Part shown: positions 42,850 to 54,310 of the stretch, one piece after another
How the letters are laid out: each line of letters opens with the position of its first letter
Position numbering within the stretch: the first letter of the stretch is position 1
Assembly: GCA_032433765.1 (NCBI GenBank)
Contig: JAVIAB010000159.1
Span: 1,674,001-1,738,000 of the forward strand
Reading direction: 5' to 3'
DNA length: 64,000 nucleotides
Source: Megaustenia siamemsis
Lineage: Eukaryota > Mollusca > Gastropoda > Stylommatophora > Ariophantidae
Position numbers and translations under genes: made by a program
The notes under the pieces: model-generated
Database searches by the model: none
Told to the model about the DNA's origin: nothing
Seen by the model: the letters and a program-made list of their open reading frames with translations, nothing else

Positions 42850-43340
42850 AATATAAGAGAAATAGCACAGGTCAATGAATTCATATAGCTAGGAAAGATG
42901 ATAATTTAAAATATAAGAGAAGTAACACAGGTTAATGATTTCAAGAAAAAAATAAAAAAATAGAAAAAAATGGTATGTAAGAAGCTTTACGTTATAAGTG
43001 GACGACACAGACTAAACGACGTTTCGGCCCAATAGGCCTTCAGCAGGAACACAAAAAAAATTGATTCAATGATTTCAAGTAGCTTGCAACAATAATAGCT
43101 TTAATATAACTGAAAAAAGTATGTGTATGTGAATTCATATGCACAGGAACAATGATAATTTCAAGAAATATAGCAAGTGTAAGTGAATTAAATGTATCGG
43201 AATAATGATAATTTTTAATGCAACAGATATAGCAAGTGTAAGTGAATGCAACTGTGTAGAAACATTGATAACTTAAAAAATACTAGAAATAACAAGTGCG
43301 AATGAATTCAAATGTAAAGGAACAATGATAGCTTCACACG
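42850..43340. repeat. degenerate repeat of about 65 bp, interrupted
   Basis: Diverged copies around the words AATGATAATTT, ATAGCAAGTGTAAGTGAAT and ATATAAGAGAAATAGCACAG. The array is interrupted at about 42950-43065 by the dispersed element described next. Confidence 0.6.
42965..43052 (-). mobile_element. dispersed roughly 85-bp element, second copy
   Basis: The minus strand reads GTTCCTGCTGAAGGCCTATT and GGGCCGAAACGTCGTTTAG, then GTCGTCCACTTATAACGT and AAGCTTCTTACATACCATTT. The perfect GGCC...GGCC stem flanks a 4-5 base loop. Homologous to 38100-38190 and 44921-45012. Confidence 0.6.
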
Positions 43341-43715
43341 TTTGGTGCACATCAGACACTGAAGTGTAGAACAGCTGAGGCAATGGGTGATTCCACAGAA
43401 CTAAGAACAAATATTATACAACACATTTCTGAAAATGGAAATAAGAAAAATAGTTCTTCAATGTTATTGTGGCCAATTTAAAAATGTGGATGGAAATCAT
43501 GGAAAATCGGAGAGCATAGAAGAAAGCCATTGGCACAGAAATGTGGTTCTAATGAAAAAAATGTGCAATTTCAGAGGTTGCTAAAATTAGCAATAAAAAA
43601 AGAACATTCGAAAAGAGGTCAAGGCTAAAAAATTAACTTAAATTCCAACATCAGGAGAATAAAATCATATCTTTACTTAGTAGTAATAAATACATATTGT
43701 AATATGTATATTCTT
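43341..43715. other. unassigned, perhaps old transposase remnant
   Basis: A broken plus frame reads STELRTNIIQHISENGNK and later LLKLAIKKEHSKRG, which is faintly like the N-terminus of a Tc1/mariner-type transposase. Not firm. Confidence 0.2.
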
Positions 43716-43717
43716 CT

Positions 43718-43768
43718 ATCATCATCATCATTATCATCATCATCATTATCATCAAGATCATCATCAGA
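43718..43768. repeat. (ATC)n microsatellite
   Basis: Imperfect ATC/ATT triplets. It may be the tail of a lost LINE of the A/C type, or simply a microsatellite. Confidence 0.85.
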
Positions 43769-43778
43769 CCGTTTTTCC

Positions 43779-44710
43779 TTTGCATTCATTTTAGTTCGTC
43801 TGGAAGAATATGCCTCTAGCCAGATCTCCCACAGAACGTTGCATTCATTTTAGTCCGTCTGGAAGAATTTGCCGCTAGCCAGATCTCCCACAGAACGTTG
43901 CATTCATTTTAGTCCGTCTGAAAGAATTTGCCGCTAGCCAGATCTCCCACAGAACTTTGCATTCATTTTAGTCCGTCTGAAAGAATTTGCCGCTAGCCAG
44001 ATCTCCCACAGAACGTTGCATTCATTTTAGTCCGTCTGGAAGAATTTGCCGCTAGCCAGATCTCCCACAGAACGTTGCATTCATTTTAGTCCGTCTGGAA
44101 GAATTTGCCTCTAGCCAGATCTCCCACAGAACTTTGCATTCATTTTAGTCCGTCTGAAAGAATTTGCCGCTAGCCAGATCTCCCACAGAACTTTGCATTC
44201 ATTTTAGTCCGTCTGAAAGAATTTGCCGCTAGCCAGATCTCCCACAGAACGTTGCATTCATTTTAGTCCGTCTGAAAGAATTTGCCGCTAGCCAGAGTTC
44301 CCACAGAACGTTGCATTCATTTTAGTCCGTCTGAAAGAATTTGCCGCTAGCCAGATCTCCCACAGAACGTTGCATTCATTTTAGTCCGTCTGAAAGAATT
44401 TGCCGCTAGCCAGATCTCCCACAGAATGTTGCATTCATTTTAGTCCGTCTGGAAGAATTTGCCGCTAGCCAGATCTCCCACAGAACGTTGCATTCATTTT
44501 AGTCCGTCTGAAAGAATTTGCCGCTAGCCAGATCTCCCACAGAACGTTGCATTCATTTTAGTCCGTCTGAAAGAATTTGCCGCTAGCCAGAGTTCCCACA
44601 GAACGTTGCATTCATTTTAGTCCGTCTGAAAGAATTTGCCGCTAGCCAGATCTCCCACAGAACGTTGCATTCATTACAGGGCGTCTAAAAGAATATGTCT
44701 GTAACCAGGT
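43779..44710. repeat. 59-bp minisatellite, about 16 copies
   Basis: The unit is GAACGTTGCATTCATTTTAG followed by TCCGTCTGAAAGAATTTGCC and GCTAGCCAGATCTCCCACA. Variants GGAAG/GAAAG, ACGTT/ACTTT and AGATCT/AGAGTT recur in the same order 413 bp (7 units) apart, for example the AGAGTT variants at 44297 and 44592, hinting at block duplication. Confidence 0.96.
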
Positions 44711-44920
44711 CTCCTACAAATCGGTAAAGGCATAGAAATGCACATAAATGCATCAAAATGAGAATCTGCAGCTTATTATAATATTTTGTTTATTATTTTG
44801 TAATTATTTTATATTTTTAAATATTATTTTGAGTTATTTTTAAATATTTGTTATTTTATAATTATTATTTATATTTTAAAAAAAATTTTTAATACATATT
44901 TTTACGTGTATTGTATGTTT

Positions 44921-45012
44921 GTTCCTCCAGTTGAAGGCCTTTGCATCGAAACGTCGTTCTGATTTGTGTTGTCCACTTTTTACGTGAAGCTTTAACCATA
45001 ACATTTTATATA
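44921..45012 (+). mobile_element. dispersed roughly 85-bp element, third copy
   Basis: GTTCCTCCAGTTGAAGGCCT, then ATCGAAACGTCGTTCTGATT, TGTCCACTTTTTACGTGAAG and CTTTAACCATAACATTTT. Same order of blocks as 42965-43052 on the other strand, followed by (TA)n. Confidence 0.6.
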
Positions 45013-45507
45013 TATATATATGGAAGTTTCTCTCCATAACATTAATAATAATTCATTATTATTTGTTTCCAGTTTAAACAAATGGAAACTACTATTCGTG
45101 CTGTTTCTTTCCATAAGTGTTTGTCTGCAAAGCTAGTATTCAGCCCTACCCTATTCAGGAGATACTTGTCTTAATAGGAAAATACAGATATATAATTTAT
45201 TCCGTAACCCTATACTATCATTTTTTTTCTTTGATAGTTATATTGATACAGCAAAGGTTCTATATAGGAAAATGTGCTACTGCAAAGATAAACAATACTA
45301 AATTTATATTGTTGCTAAGGTATCAATACTCTGATTTTAAAACGCTTAAGTATGTGCCTAGCATATAAGTGTCAGTGTGACAATTATTATCATTTATTTT
45401 AATACAAGGGCGGCTTCGTGAGTCACCTGACTGGAACGCATGCATAACTGTGTATGGGGAAGCCAAGTGACCGCAATTGATGGGGATTTCAATATTCCCT
45501 CCACCCT
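45013..45507. other. AT-rich, no recognised gene
   Basis: One 83-codon plus ORF (45117-45368) has no motif. A fragment at 45024-45065 resembles the dispersed repeat at 42700-42760. Confidence 0.4.
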
Positions 45508-45516
45508 CGAGATAGT

Positions 45517-46656
45517 ATCTATCTATTTATTGATCTTTCGAGCCGTAGCCGGCCCATAGGGCGTAGACCAAGATACCCATTTTCTTTTCTGAATTTTGTT
45601 CTAGCAGTTTTCTATTCTTTTAAAGATATTTTATCAAATCTCGCCATTTGTCTCTGTTCTGTGCAAGCAGCTCTATCTCAGTGAGGTAGCCGATTCCTGC
45701 TGCTTTTGCCTCTCTCAGCAATGTTCTTCTCAGTGTCTCTCTGGGTCTTCCTCTTTTTCTCTTACCTTTTGTTTCCCACATGAGGGCTTGCTTTGCTATT
45801 CGGTTATTATCTCTTCTCATCACATGTCCAACGTATGACCATCGTCTTTTCTTTATTACTGAAGATATTAGTGGTTGTTTGGCGATTTCTCTAATTTCCT
45901 CATTTGTTTTGAATTTGTTTCACACTATAGCAAGTATTTTCCTTAGACATTTATTTTCGAATGCGTTCAATTTTGTTTCTATATCTCTTGTTGTTTTCCA
46001 GCTTTCACACGCATACGTAAGGGTTGATAGTACATTTGATTTGAATAGTCTAAGTTTTGTGTTTGTGCTGATTAGTTTTGATTTCCACAACTTTTCAAGG
46101 CTTCTGAAAGACATTGCTGCTTTAGCCATTCTGATTCTAATTTCTTTACTTGTATCCCCTTCTCGATCAATGTGACTTCCAAGATAGATAAAGTGATCGA
46201 TCTCTTCCACTGGTTTGTTTTCCATGTATATTTTGTCATCTGTTGGAATTAAGCTTTTCGTGACTTTAGTCTTTTCATGATTGATCTCAAGCCCAATTTT
46301 GCTGGCTATTGATGATAGTTCATTTGCGTTTTCCTGCATCGTTTTTATATGACTGCTGATGAGAACTATGTCATCAGCAAAGTCGAGGTCCTCCAAATGG
46401 TCTCCTTGTATTCATTCAATGCCTTTATTACCAGTGCAGCATTTCTTCATTATGAAGTCCATAACAATTCCAAATAACAAGGGCGATAAAGTACATCCTT
46501 GTTTAACCCCAGTTTCTATTGGGAAAAATTCGCTCAGTCCTTCCTCTGTACGAACTGCACATGTGTAACCATCATCCATGTCTTTAATAATATTTATGAG
46601 TTTTGATGGTAAGCCATATTGCTTCAGAATTATCCACAAGAATCTCGATGAATACA
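45517..46656 (-). mobile_element. LINE family B, 5'-truncated copy with target duplication
   Basis: A clear 9-bp duplication CGAGATAGT lies at 45508-45516 and 46657-46665. The 3' tail is ATCTATCTATT-type at the left end. It encodes the RT from the GLPSKLINIIKDMDDGY region through TGVKQGCTLSP and DLDFADDIVLISSH to the basic C-terminus. The codon for Trp in GIEWIQG has become TGA near 46411, and a shift lies near 45920. It is very similar to the copy at 23602-26777. Confidence 0.93.
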
Positions 46657-46665
46657 CGAGATAGT

Positions 46666-46949
46666 GTACGTTAAGGTGAACCAATAGATTGGTCGTGGTG
46701 TGTGTGTGTGTGTGTGTGATATTGTCCTAGATTGGTGTGTGTTTCCTTCCGGCTGGTCAGACGTGGAACTAGGAAAGATGTTTCACATGAACAGAGTACG
46801 TTGAAATAATGCGCTGTACTTGACAAGTCGAAAAATTTATTTTTTATTACAATAACATTTATTAAATATAATTTAACTATTTTGTCAGACTTCAAACTAA
46901 TCAGAAAATAAGACATGTAACTAAATAGGACTATGAATTCAGCTTCGTT
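46666..46949. other. no recognised gene; GT microsatellite
   Basis: (GT)n at about 46697-46718. Nothing coding is seen. Confidence 0.5.
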
Positions 46950-47155
46950 AAAAGGCGACGCTGGAAATACTCTGGTCACGTTCACAAAATGGACAATAGA
47001 AGGTTATCTCTCTAGACTCTTAAAAGGAAACCAGAAGACAAAAGAATGCGAGAAAACCAAAAGGTTCGTAGAGCCATCATCAAAGAGAACGCATCTATAG
47101 GACTCATAAACAATCAAGAATTATAGCAGTTTCTGCTCCTCGTTGACCATGGAAA
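46950..47155 (+). mobile_element. LINE family F, C-terminal remnant
   Basis: KRRRWKYSGHVHKMDNRRLS, then NQKVRRAIIKENASIGLINN, the usual ending of another non-LTR RT ORF. Only this fragment of the family is seen in the window. Confidence 0.55.
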
Positions 47156-47326
47156 ACTATTACTTCTGTCCTAGGCACCATATTTGATCCAAAAAGATAA
47201 TCGATCATTCAATCTGTTTTGTGCTTGGTTTCCGTATTTTCAGCTACTTCAAAAATGGCTGTTATTTTTTTTAATTAAATAATTATTCTGTAAATGGTTC
47301 ACCTTAAATATTATCTAAACATTATG

Positions 47327-47484
47327 ATGCCATTGTAAAAAGTATTGTTATGGAAACAGCGCCATATATTTTAGAGCAGTGATCTCTGCAATATGTGCCG
47401 CTTTGGTACGCAAGGTTTCTGATTTTGAGATTGTGGTTCTGCCCTATGTGCCGTCTTCGGCTCGAAAGCACAATAGATAGATAG
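47327..47484 (+). mobile_element. SINE with LINE B-type tail, 5'-truncated
   Basis: The target duplication AAACATTATG is at 47317-47326 and 47485-47494. The body shares CATTGTAAAAAGYATTGTTA, GCAGTGATCTCTGCAATATG and TGAGATTGTGGTTCTGCCCT with the copy at 52610-52855. Its 3' end CGGCTCGAAAGCACAATAGA plus TAGATAG is like the LINE B end. Confidence 0.88.
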
Positions 47485-47604
47485 AAACATTATGGTTGTC
47501 ATGATGACAATAAAAAAAAAAATTATAGTGTGGTAAATTAGTACTTATTTCATTAATATTTTTTTTATACACAACTTAATATCTACACGCCTATATTTTG
47601 TTTG

Positions 47605-48030
47605 AGTTCATCGGTGCTATATAGAACCAATTCTGACCTATGGAAGAGAATCATGGACAGTAGACAAACAAATGAAAAGACGATTAGAGGCCACAGAGAT
47701 GGGATTTCTGAGAGGAATGTTGAAAGTTCCCTGGACAGCTAAAAAAGACCAATGAGGAAGTTCTCAAAGAGGCCAACACAAAAAAGAGCTCATAAAACAC
47801 ATCAGAAAGAAGCAATCAACAGTTTTCGGGCACATCATGAGAAGAGGAAAGTTGGAATACTTGTTACAACTGGCAAAATAAAAGGAAAGAGAGATCGCGG
47901 ACGACAAAGAGAGAAAATACTGGATAGCTTGGTGTCATGGAAAACAGTCAACAACAGTACTGATACGATGCACTGTGGATAGTAGATTGTGGAAGGACAT
48001 GATCGCCTTCGCCAACCGGTATGGCACATG
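47605..48030 (+). mobile_element. LINE family A, 5'-truncated 3' end
   Basis: VHRCYIEPILTYGRESWTVD, then GFLRGMLKVPWTAKK, FGHIMRRGKLEYL and KGKRDRGRQREKILDSL, ending with GGCACATGATGATGATG. Two shifts break the frame (47741 and 47861 regions). Confidence 0.88.
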
Positions 48031-48110
48031 ATGATGATGAGATCTCCTTTTGCTAAAGCAAGGTCTCTTGTGGGCTCACCTTCTGGAGTAGAAATTCGGT
48101 TTTGTGCTTA

Positions 48111-48594
48111 GTTTATCAAGTGGGTATTTCCATCTATCTCCCAGTCTTCTACTTCATGTGATCTGTTTATCAAGTGGGACAACTTCTACTTCATGTGATC
48201 TGTTTATCAAGTGGGACAACTTCTACTTCATGTGATCTGTTTATCAAGTGGGACAACTTCTACTTCATGTGATCTGTTTATCAAGTGGGACAACTTCTAC
48301 TTCATCTGATCTGTTTATCAAGTGGGGCAACTTCTACTTCATCTGATCTGTTTATCAAGTGAAGATTTCCATCTATCTCCCAGTCTTCTACTTCATCTGA
48401 CCTGTTTATCAAGTGGGGCAACTTCTACTTCATCTGATCTGTTTATCAAGTGGGGCAACTTCTACTTCATCTGATCTGTTTATCAAGTGGGGCAACTTCT
48501 ACTTCATCTGATCTGTTTATCAAGTGGGGCAACTTCTACTTCATCTGATCTGTTTATCAAGTGGGGCAACTTCTACTTCATCTGATCTGTTTAT
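48111..48594. repeat. 37-bp minisatellite, about 12 copies
   Basis: The unit is TTCTACTTCATCTGATCTGT followed by TTATCAAGTGGGGCAAC. A longer variant with TTTCCATCTATCTCCCAGTC occurs at the start and again at about 48365-48390. Confidence 0.95.
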
Positions 48595-49048
48595 TAAATG
48601 TTAACATGTAACAATAGTGCTTTTTTGTTAAATAAAAAATGTAAAATGAAACATATTTTTTGTCCAAGACACCATTACTAACATCTGTACTTTGGTATAA
48701 CCGATATCTGGCAAATGAGGATCAACAAGCAGCAGACAAGGTAATATTTAGACTTTCAACTGTAATCTTGTAATATAGGTCACAAATTAGTATTATACTT
48801 TTTGCGTTGTGTAATTTTGTTATCTCTCGAACAATTGCGAGCAAAAGTACGGTGTTGCTAAAAGACCGATGTCATCTTTTTGTTACTGAGTTTGTCAGAT
48901 TTTGTTAAATCCCAGAAAAGATGTCCATCAAGTCATCAACAATTCTTCACTGTCATCACCGTCACCATTATCCTTTAGGATTAGATCGGATAGGACAGAT
49001 GAAGACAGACGGTGAGGACAAGGATGATATTGTTAATATTTGCATGTT
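48595..49048. other. no recognised gene
   Basis: Short ORFs only. It separates two minisatellites. Confidence 0.4.
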
Positions 49049-49612
49049 GAGTTTGCCTGGAGGTGACCGACAACAAGATCTATCTTCTCTTGTAGAACAT
49101 GCCCAAGGTGACCGACGACAGGGTCGATATTCGTTTGTAGAATCTGCCTGGAGGTGACCGACAACAATGTCGAAATTCTTTTGTAGAGTCTGCCTGGAGG
49201 TAGCTGACAACAATGTCGATATTCTATTGTAGTGTCTGCCTGAAGGTGACCGACAACAATGTCGATATTCTCTGTAGAGTTTGCCTGGAGGTGACCGACA
49301 ACAATGTCGATATTCTATTGTAGAGTCTGCCTGGAGGTGACCGACAACAATGTCGATATTCTATTGTAGAGTCTGCCTGGAGGTGACCGACAACAATGTC
49401 GATATTCTATTGTCGTGTCTGCCTGAAGGTGACCGACAACAATGTCGATATTCTATTGTAGTGTCTGCCTGGAGGTGGCCGACTACAGTGTCGATATTCT
49501 CTTGTAGAGTCTGCCTGAAGGTGACCGACTACAGTGTCGATATTCTCTTGTAGAGTCTGCCTGAAGGTGACCGACAACAATGTCGATACTTGTAGAGTTT
49601 GCCTGGAACTGA
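49049..49612. repeat. 46-bp minisatellite, about 12 copies
   Basis: The unit is GAGTCTGCCTGGAGGTGACC followed by GACAACAATGTCGATATTCT and MTTGTA. The left copies are more diverged than the central ones. Confidence 0.95.
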
Positions 49613-49621
49613 CCGATGACA

Positions 49622-49924
49622 TTAGTCAGTAATGGTTATATTAGTCAGTAATGGTTGTATAGTCATAAATCTGCTCTATAGTTGACTATGATGTAAGTAA
49701 TGAGCTCACATCGAGTGCTGGAATGCCCCTCTTCAAGAAAGTGTGGATCGACAAATGTCTTCTCATCAACACAACTGATTAGAAACACTAGGGACAAGAA
49801 CTGTCCAGAGATATAAGCACGAAAGCTCATGAACACAATACGTACCTGGTGATGGCCATCAAAACGAGTATAAGTGGAAGTTAATTAAATTATAAAATTA
49901 TAGAAAGAAAGAACAGAAGTAATA
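49622..49924. other. 20-bp duplication, otherwise nothing
   Basis: ATTAGTCAGTAATGGTTRTA occurs twice at 49620-49660. No coding signal. Confidence 0.5.
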
Positions 49925-50062
49925 AAGTTACAGTCGTGGCAGACAAAGCAAATATCAGAAGAAAGAATGTTAAAATCGTGATAGACACTGCAAATATCAG
50001 AGGATAGAAAGTTAAAGTCGTGACAGACAAAGCAAATATCAGAGGATAAAAAGTTAAAGTTG
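49925..50062. repeat. tandem repeat of about 52 bp, 2.7 copies
   Basis: AAAGCAAATATCAGARGAWA and flanking TAAARTCGTGRYAGACA recur three times, with modest divergence. Confidence 0.85.
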
Positions 50063-50191
50063 ATTATAATTAAATGTGCTTTACAAATAAAACTTAAATT
50101 TTAAAAAAATAAATAAATAAAAGTAACATTAGAAAAGATAGATTAATGATGAAAGATGTGGATCGATACCTACAACAGACAACATATATTA

Positions 50192-50676
50192 CCACGGTGG
50201 ACATCGCCAGTTCTAAATTGGACACGTCAAATCTCTCTGCACTGTGGACATCGCCAGTTCTAAATTGGACACATCAAATCTCTCTGTACTGTGGACATCG
50301 CCAGTTCTAAATTGGACACATCAAATCTCTCTGCACTGTGGACATCGCCAGTTCTAAATTGGACACATCAAATCTCTCTGCGCGGTGGACATCGCCAGTT
50401 CTAAATTGGACACATCAAATCTCTCTGCGCGGTGGACATCGTCAGTTCTAAATTGGACACATCAAATCTCTCTGCACTGTGGACATCGCCAGTTCTAAAT
50501 TGGACACATCAAATCTCTCTGCACTGTGGACATCGCCAGTTCTAAATTGGACACATCAAATCTCTCTGCACTGTGGACATAGCCAGTTCTAAATTGGACA
50601 CATCAAATCTCTCTGCACTGTGGACATCGCCAGTTCTAAATTGGACACGTCAAATCTCTCTGCACTGTGGACATCG
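50192..50676. repeat. 47-bp minisatellite, about 10 copies
   Basis: The unit is ACTGTGGACATCGCCAGTTC followed by TAAATTGGACACATCAAATC and TCTCTGC. Minor variants: GCGCGGTGG, ATAGCC and ATCGTC. Confidence 0.96.
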
Positions 50677-50734
50677 GTATCTACATGTCGTTCACGCCTA
50701 GTCCATAAATAACAAATGTGATCTATTCGTGATC

Positions 50735-51335
50735 TTTTGAGTAGAAAACATTGTTGTTAATGTCAGATATTTCACGAATTTATCTTTTGTGTTCAGAACA
50801 TTGTTTTTAACGTCTGATAGTTCACGAATCTATCTTCTGTGTAGAGAACATTTTTGTTAGTGTCTGGTATTTCAAGAATCTATCTTCTGCGTAGAGAACA
50901 TTTTTGTTAGTGTCTGGTATTTCAAGAATATATCTTCTGTGTAGAGAACATTTTTGTTAGTGTCTGGTATTTCAAGAATATATCTTCTGTGTAGAGAACA
51001 TTTTTGTTAGTGTCTGGTATTTCAAGATCTATCTTCTGTGTAGAGAACATTTTTGTTAGTGTCTGGTATTTCAAGAATCTATCTTCTGTGTAGAGAACAT
51101 TGTTGTTAGTGTCTGGTATTTCAAGAATATATCTTCTGTGTAGAGAACATTTTTGTTAGTGTCTGGTATTTCAAGATCTATGTTCTGTGTAGAGAACATT
51201 GTTGTTAGTGTCTGGTATTTCAAGATCTATCTTCTGTGTAGAGAACATTGTTGTTAGTGTCTGGTATTTCAAGATCTATCTTCTGTGTAGAGAGCATTGT
51301 TATTAATGTCTGATAGTTCAAGAATATGTGTTCTG
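50735..51335. repeat. minisatellite of 48-50 bp, about 12 copies
   Basis: The unit is GTGTAGAGAACATTTTTGTT followed by AGTGTCTGGTATTTCAAGAA and TMTATCTTCT. Units of 50 and 48 bp (loss of AA after CAAG) alternate. The outermost copies on both sides are the most diverged. Confidence 0.95.
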
Positions 51336-51584
51336 AAATGCTTTCTTTCTTTTGTCTTGTTGAATCTTCTAGTAACATTACTTCCAGGGAGATGATTGCA
51401 GAGAACCATGAAGGGGCTCAAATGTTGAACATTGATATTTAATTCAAGCTGCCAGTCAGGGAACGTCATGGTTGTGAAGGTCTGGATGGGCTAACTAGCA
51501 ATATTTGATGCAGAAATAAATCGTATCTTAACATTTGAGTATAACAAGGAGGAAGCACGAGAAATGTTGTGACTCTCATTTTTG

Positions 51585-53105
51585 TTTGCATCATCATCAT
51601 TATCATCATCGAGTGCCAACGAAGGTTGGCTACCATGGATCGCCATTCTGCTCTATCTTGCTTTGATGGTGCAGGTTGTCATAGGCTGACTTGTCCATCT
51701 TTTGATGTTACTCGCCCATGTTAGCCTGGGTCTGCCTCTTTTACCTTGTATTTTTACCTCCAAGATTACTTTGAGTAGGCTGTTGTGTCTATTAACATGC
51801 CCTAAAAATCGCATTTGTCTTGTTTGAATTGTATTTAGTAGTTCTCTTTCCATTTTTAGTTGTTTTAAAACTCCATTGTTTGTTTTCTTTTCCTTCCATC
51901 CAATTCTACCTATTCTTCTATATATCCACATTTCAAAGGCTTCAATTCTCTGTTCTGTTTTCTTGTCTAGTGTCCATGTTTCTGCACCATACAAGAATGT
52001 TGACAATATATAACATGTTGCTGTTAGCATGAACATGTAACATGTTCTAGTCCTGGTGTTATTTGTTTTGATGTTAGTATATTTTTCATGACATTAAAAT
52101 TACTTTTTGCCATTCCTATTCTTTTGTTTATTTCAGTTGTACATTTACCATCACTGGTTATAGTATGTCCAAGGTAGTTGTAGTTCTGAACTGTCTCCAG
52201 GTCTATTCCTTCAATTTTGATATCCACTTGTGGGTTTTGTGTATTTTCTTTGTTTATAATAATAGTTTTAGTCTTTTTGATATTCATATCCAATCCATAT
52301 TTTTTGCTTGTCATGTTTATTTCATTAAGTAATTGTTGTAGATTTTTAGAATTTCCTGCTAGTACATGTAGTACAGTATAATCAGCATATCTTAGGTTAT
52401 TGATTATCTTTCCATTAATGTTTAGGCCTGGCATCTCTGTAATGTTTTTAAAGATTTGCTCAGTGTATATATTGAACAAGCTTGGTGATAGGATTCATCC
52501 CTGTTTTACTCCTCTTTTTATATCAATGCGTGTAGAGTCACGGTAGAGGTTTGGCTTTCTTGACGCTGTTACAGAACCTATCTTTTATCATTATGTAATC
52601 TACTTGATTACCGGTGCCTCATTACTTGGGATGTAAAGAATAGTGACACTGTGACCTTCCAGGCATGTCGTAAGAGGCGACTAAGGAGATTGATCGATGG
52701 CTTGACAAGCTGTCATTGTAAAAAGCATTGTTATGGAAACAGACCATAGATTTTAGAAGCAGTGATCTCTGCAATATGTGCCACACAAGGTTTCTGTTTT
52801 TGAGATTGTGGTTCTGCCCTATGTGCCGTCTGCGGCTCGAAAGGACAATAGATAGAATCTACTTGATTCCTCTTCTTATCTCCAGGGATTTCCATGTGTA
52901 TAGTTTCTTTTTCTCTTGCTGAAAGTAGGTGTTACATATTGACAGCCTATTTTCTTTACAGAATTGTATTAATCTTTCTCCTCTGCCATTTCTGTTTCCT
53001 AAACCATTATTTCCTATAATGGTCTTTTATCTACATTTTCAAACTTTAGCATTCATATCACCCATTACAATCAAGATGTCCGAAGATTTCACTTGCTTCA
53101 TATTT
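51585..53105 (-). mobile_element. LINE family C with internal deletion and a nested SINE
   Basis: From the 3' side: tail ATCATCATCATT, C-terminus (51653-52036), then RT (52024-52479; LNINGKIINNLRYADYTVLH, where YADD has become YADY). At about 52540 it jumps from the RT to the endonuclease (the AKPYPGAD region), so the linker and N-terminal half of the RT are deleted. A SINE sits at 52610-52855, and the endonuclease continues to about 53105. Confidence 0.88.
52610..52855 (+). mobile_element. SINE with LINE B-type tail (246 bp)
   Basis: A perfect 13-bp target duplication AATCTACTTGATT lies at 52597-52609 and 52856-52868, inside LINE C endonuclease sequence. The 3' end reads GTGCCGTCTGCGGCTCGAAA then GGACAATAGATAG, nearly the same as the 3' end of LINE B (minus strand GGGCCGGTTACGGCTCGAAA then GGTCAATAGATAG). 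The 5' part includes GGCATGTCGTAAGAGGCGAC; I see no tRNA boxes in it. Probably a non-autonomous element mobilised by LINE B. Confidence 0.9.
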
Positions 53106-54310
53106 TTCTTGAACAAACAAAAAAAATGTGTTTTACAAAATACAAATAGTAGCCACGTGGTTCAGGATATATAGTTTGGCGACAACTGCTGCGGCGATCA
53201 AAATATCTCAAAGATATAAGACAAAACAGTCTCGTTATGAAACGTTGTTTATTGATTCCCACTCTCATTTCATCTAATTGTATCTCCCCTGTAGACGCCT
53301 CGAGAAGCACCAGCTCTAACTTGTTGCCAGTCATCACACAGACCAAGAATCGTTCAATCATCAATTACCGCTCGTGAAAAACTGTGAAGATTTTAAAATG
53401 TCAACTGATTGTCCAGTGTAAACAAAACAGGGAAAACAGTAATTGTTATCTTACCGTCAATATTATTAGTGATGAAAATGCATACAAAGATACAAGTAAC
53501 AGGACAATTTCAGTCACGTCTGAAAAAATTATCTGCTGAAGCTAAATTGTCCCATAATGGCAGGTTACATTTTTTAAAAAGTAGCCTCTATTTTTATTTT
53601 TAAAAAAATGAAAACTTTGTAACTTGTGTGTGCGTTTTATTTTGTTAAAATATATCTGCCTGTTTCAATCAAATACCTGTATTGATGACATCAAGTATAG
53701 AATTAGGGGAAGTAACCCCGGGTTATAACATAATTGTCCACTATCTAGCAATAAATATATTTCCGCCCTCGCCACAGTGCTCGCTAGTTATTCATTGACG
53801 TAGTTGGCTCACAGATTTGAGACTCCATTCCTACCTCAATGGAGACAGGTTATCTGTAAATGACGTCATAAATAAATCAGTAAACAAGAGACGACAGCAC
53901 AACGAGGGACGTTACACTCGGTGATGTAGCCAATGAGAGAACATGAGAGGCATGTTGACATTGATATGGCAATGATTTTATCTTTAAAGATAGCAGCACT
54001 GATGTTCATCGACTGAAAGGAAACACCGTCAATGACAGTTCTCGTCTTTCTTCCTTCTTCCTTTATTTTTATTTCTTTCCTCATTTGCTTTTCATCTTCG
54101 AGGGGAGGGAAGTTTGCGCTGTTCTACATTTTTGTTGGCCTGTCCCTGTGTTATTTTTCTTATTGTTTCTGTTCCATGAATCCCTTTCTGTGAACGATAC
54201 ATCGGTCTGGTGTTCCCGCAGTGTACATTGTGGCTAGCACTGTCGTATTTTGATCTTCCAGTCTTATCATAAGGTCAAACAATTTTATCTGCTGCTTCTT
54301 TGTGTATTCT
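53106..54310. other. about 1.2 kb without recognised gene
   Basis: Short ORFs (at most 88 codons) without motifs, and AT-rich patches near 53560-53700. No tandem array. One of the few non-repeat stretches, so it may be ordinary intergenic DNA. Confidence 0.5.

Noticed and set aside
43779..44710. CRISPR-like direct repeats
   Set aside because: Simple head-to-tail 59-bp minisatellite without unique spacers.
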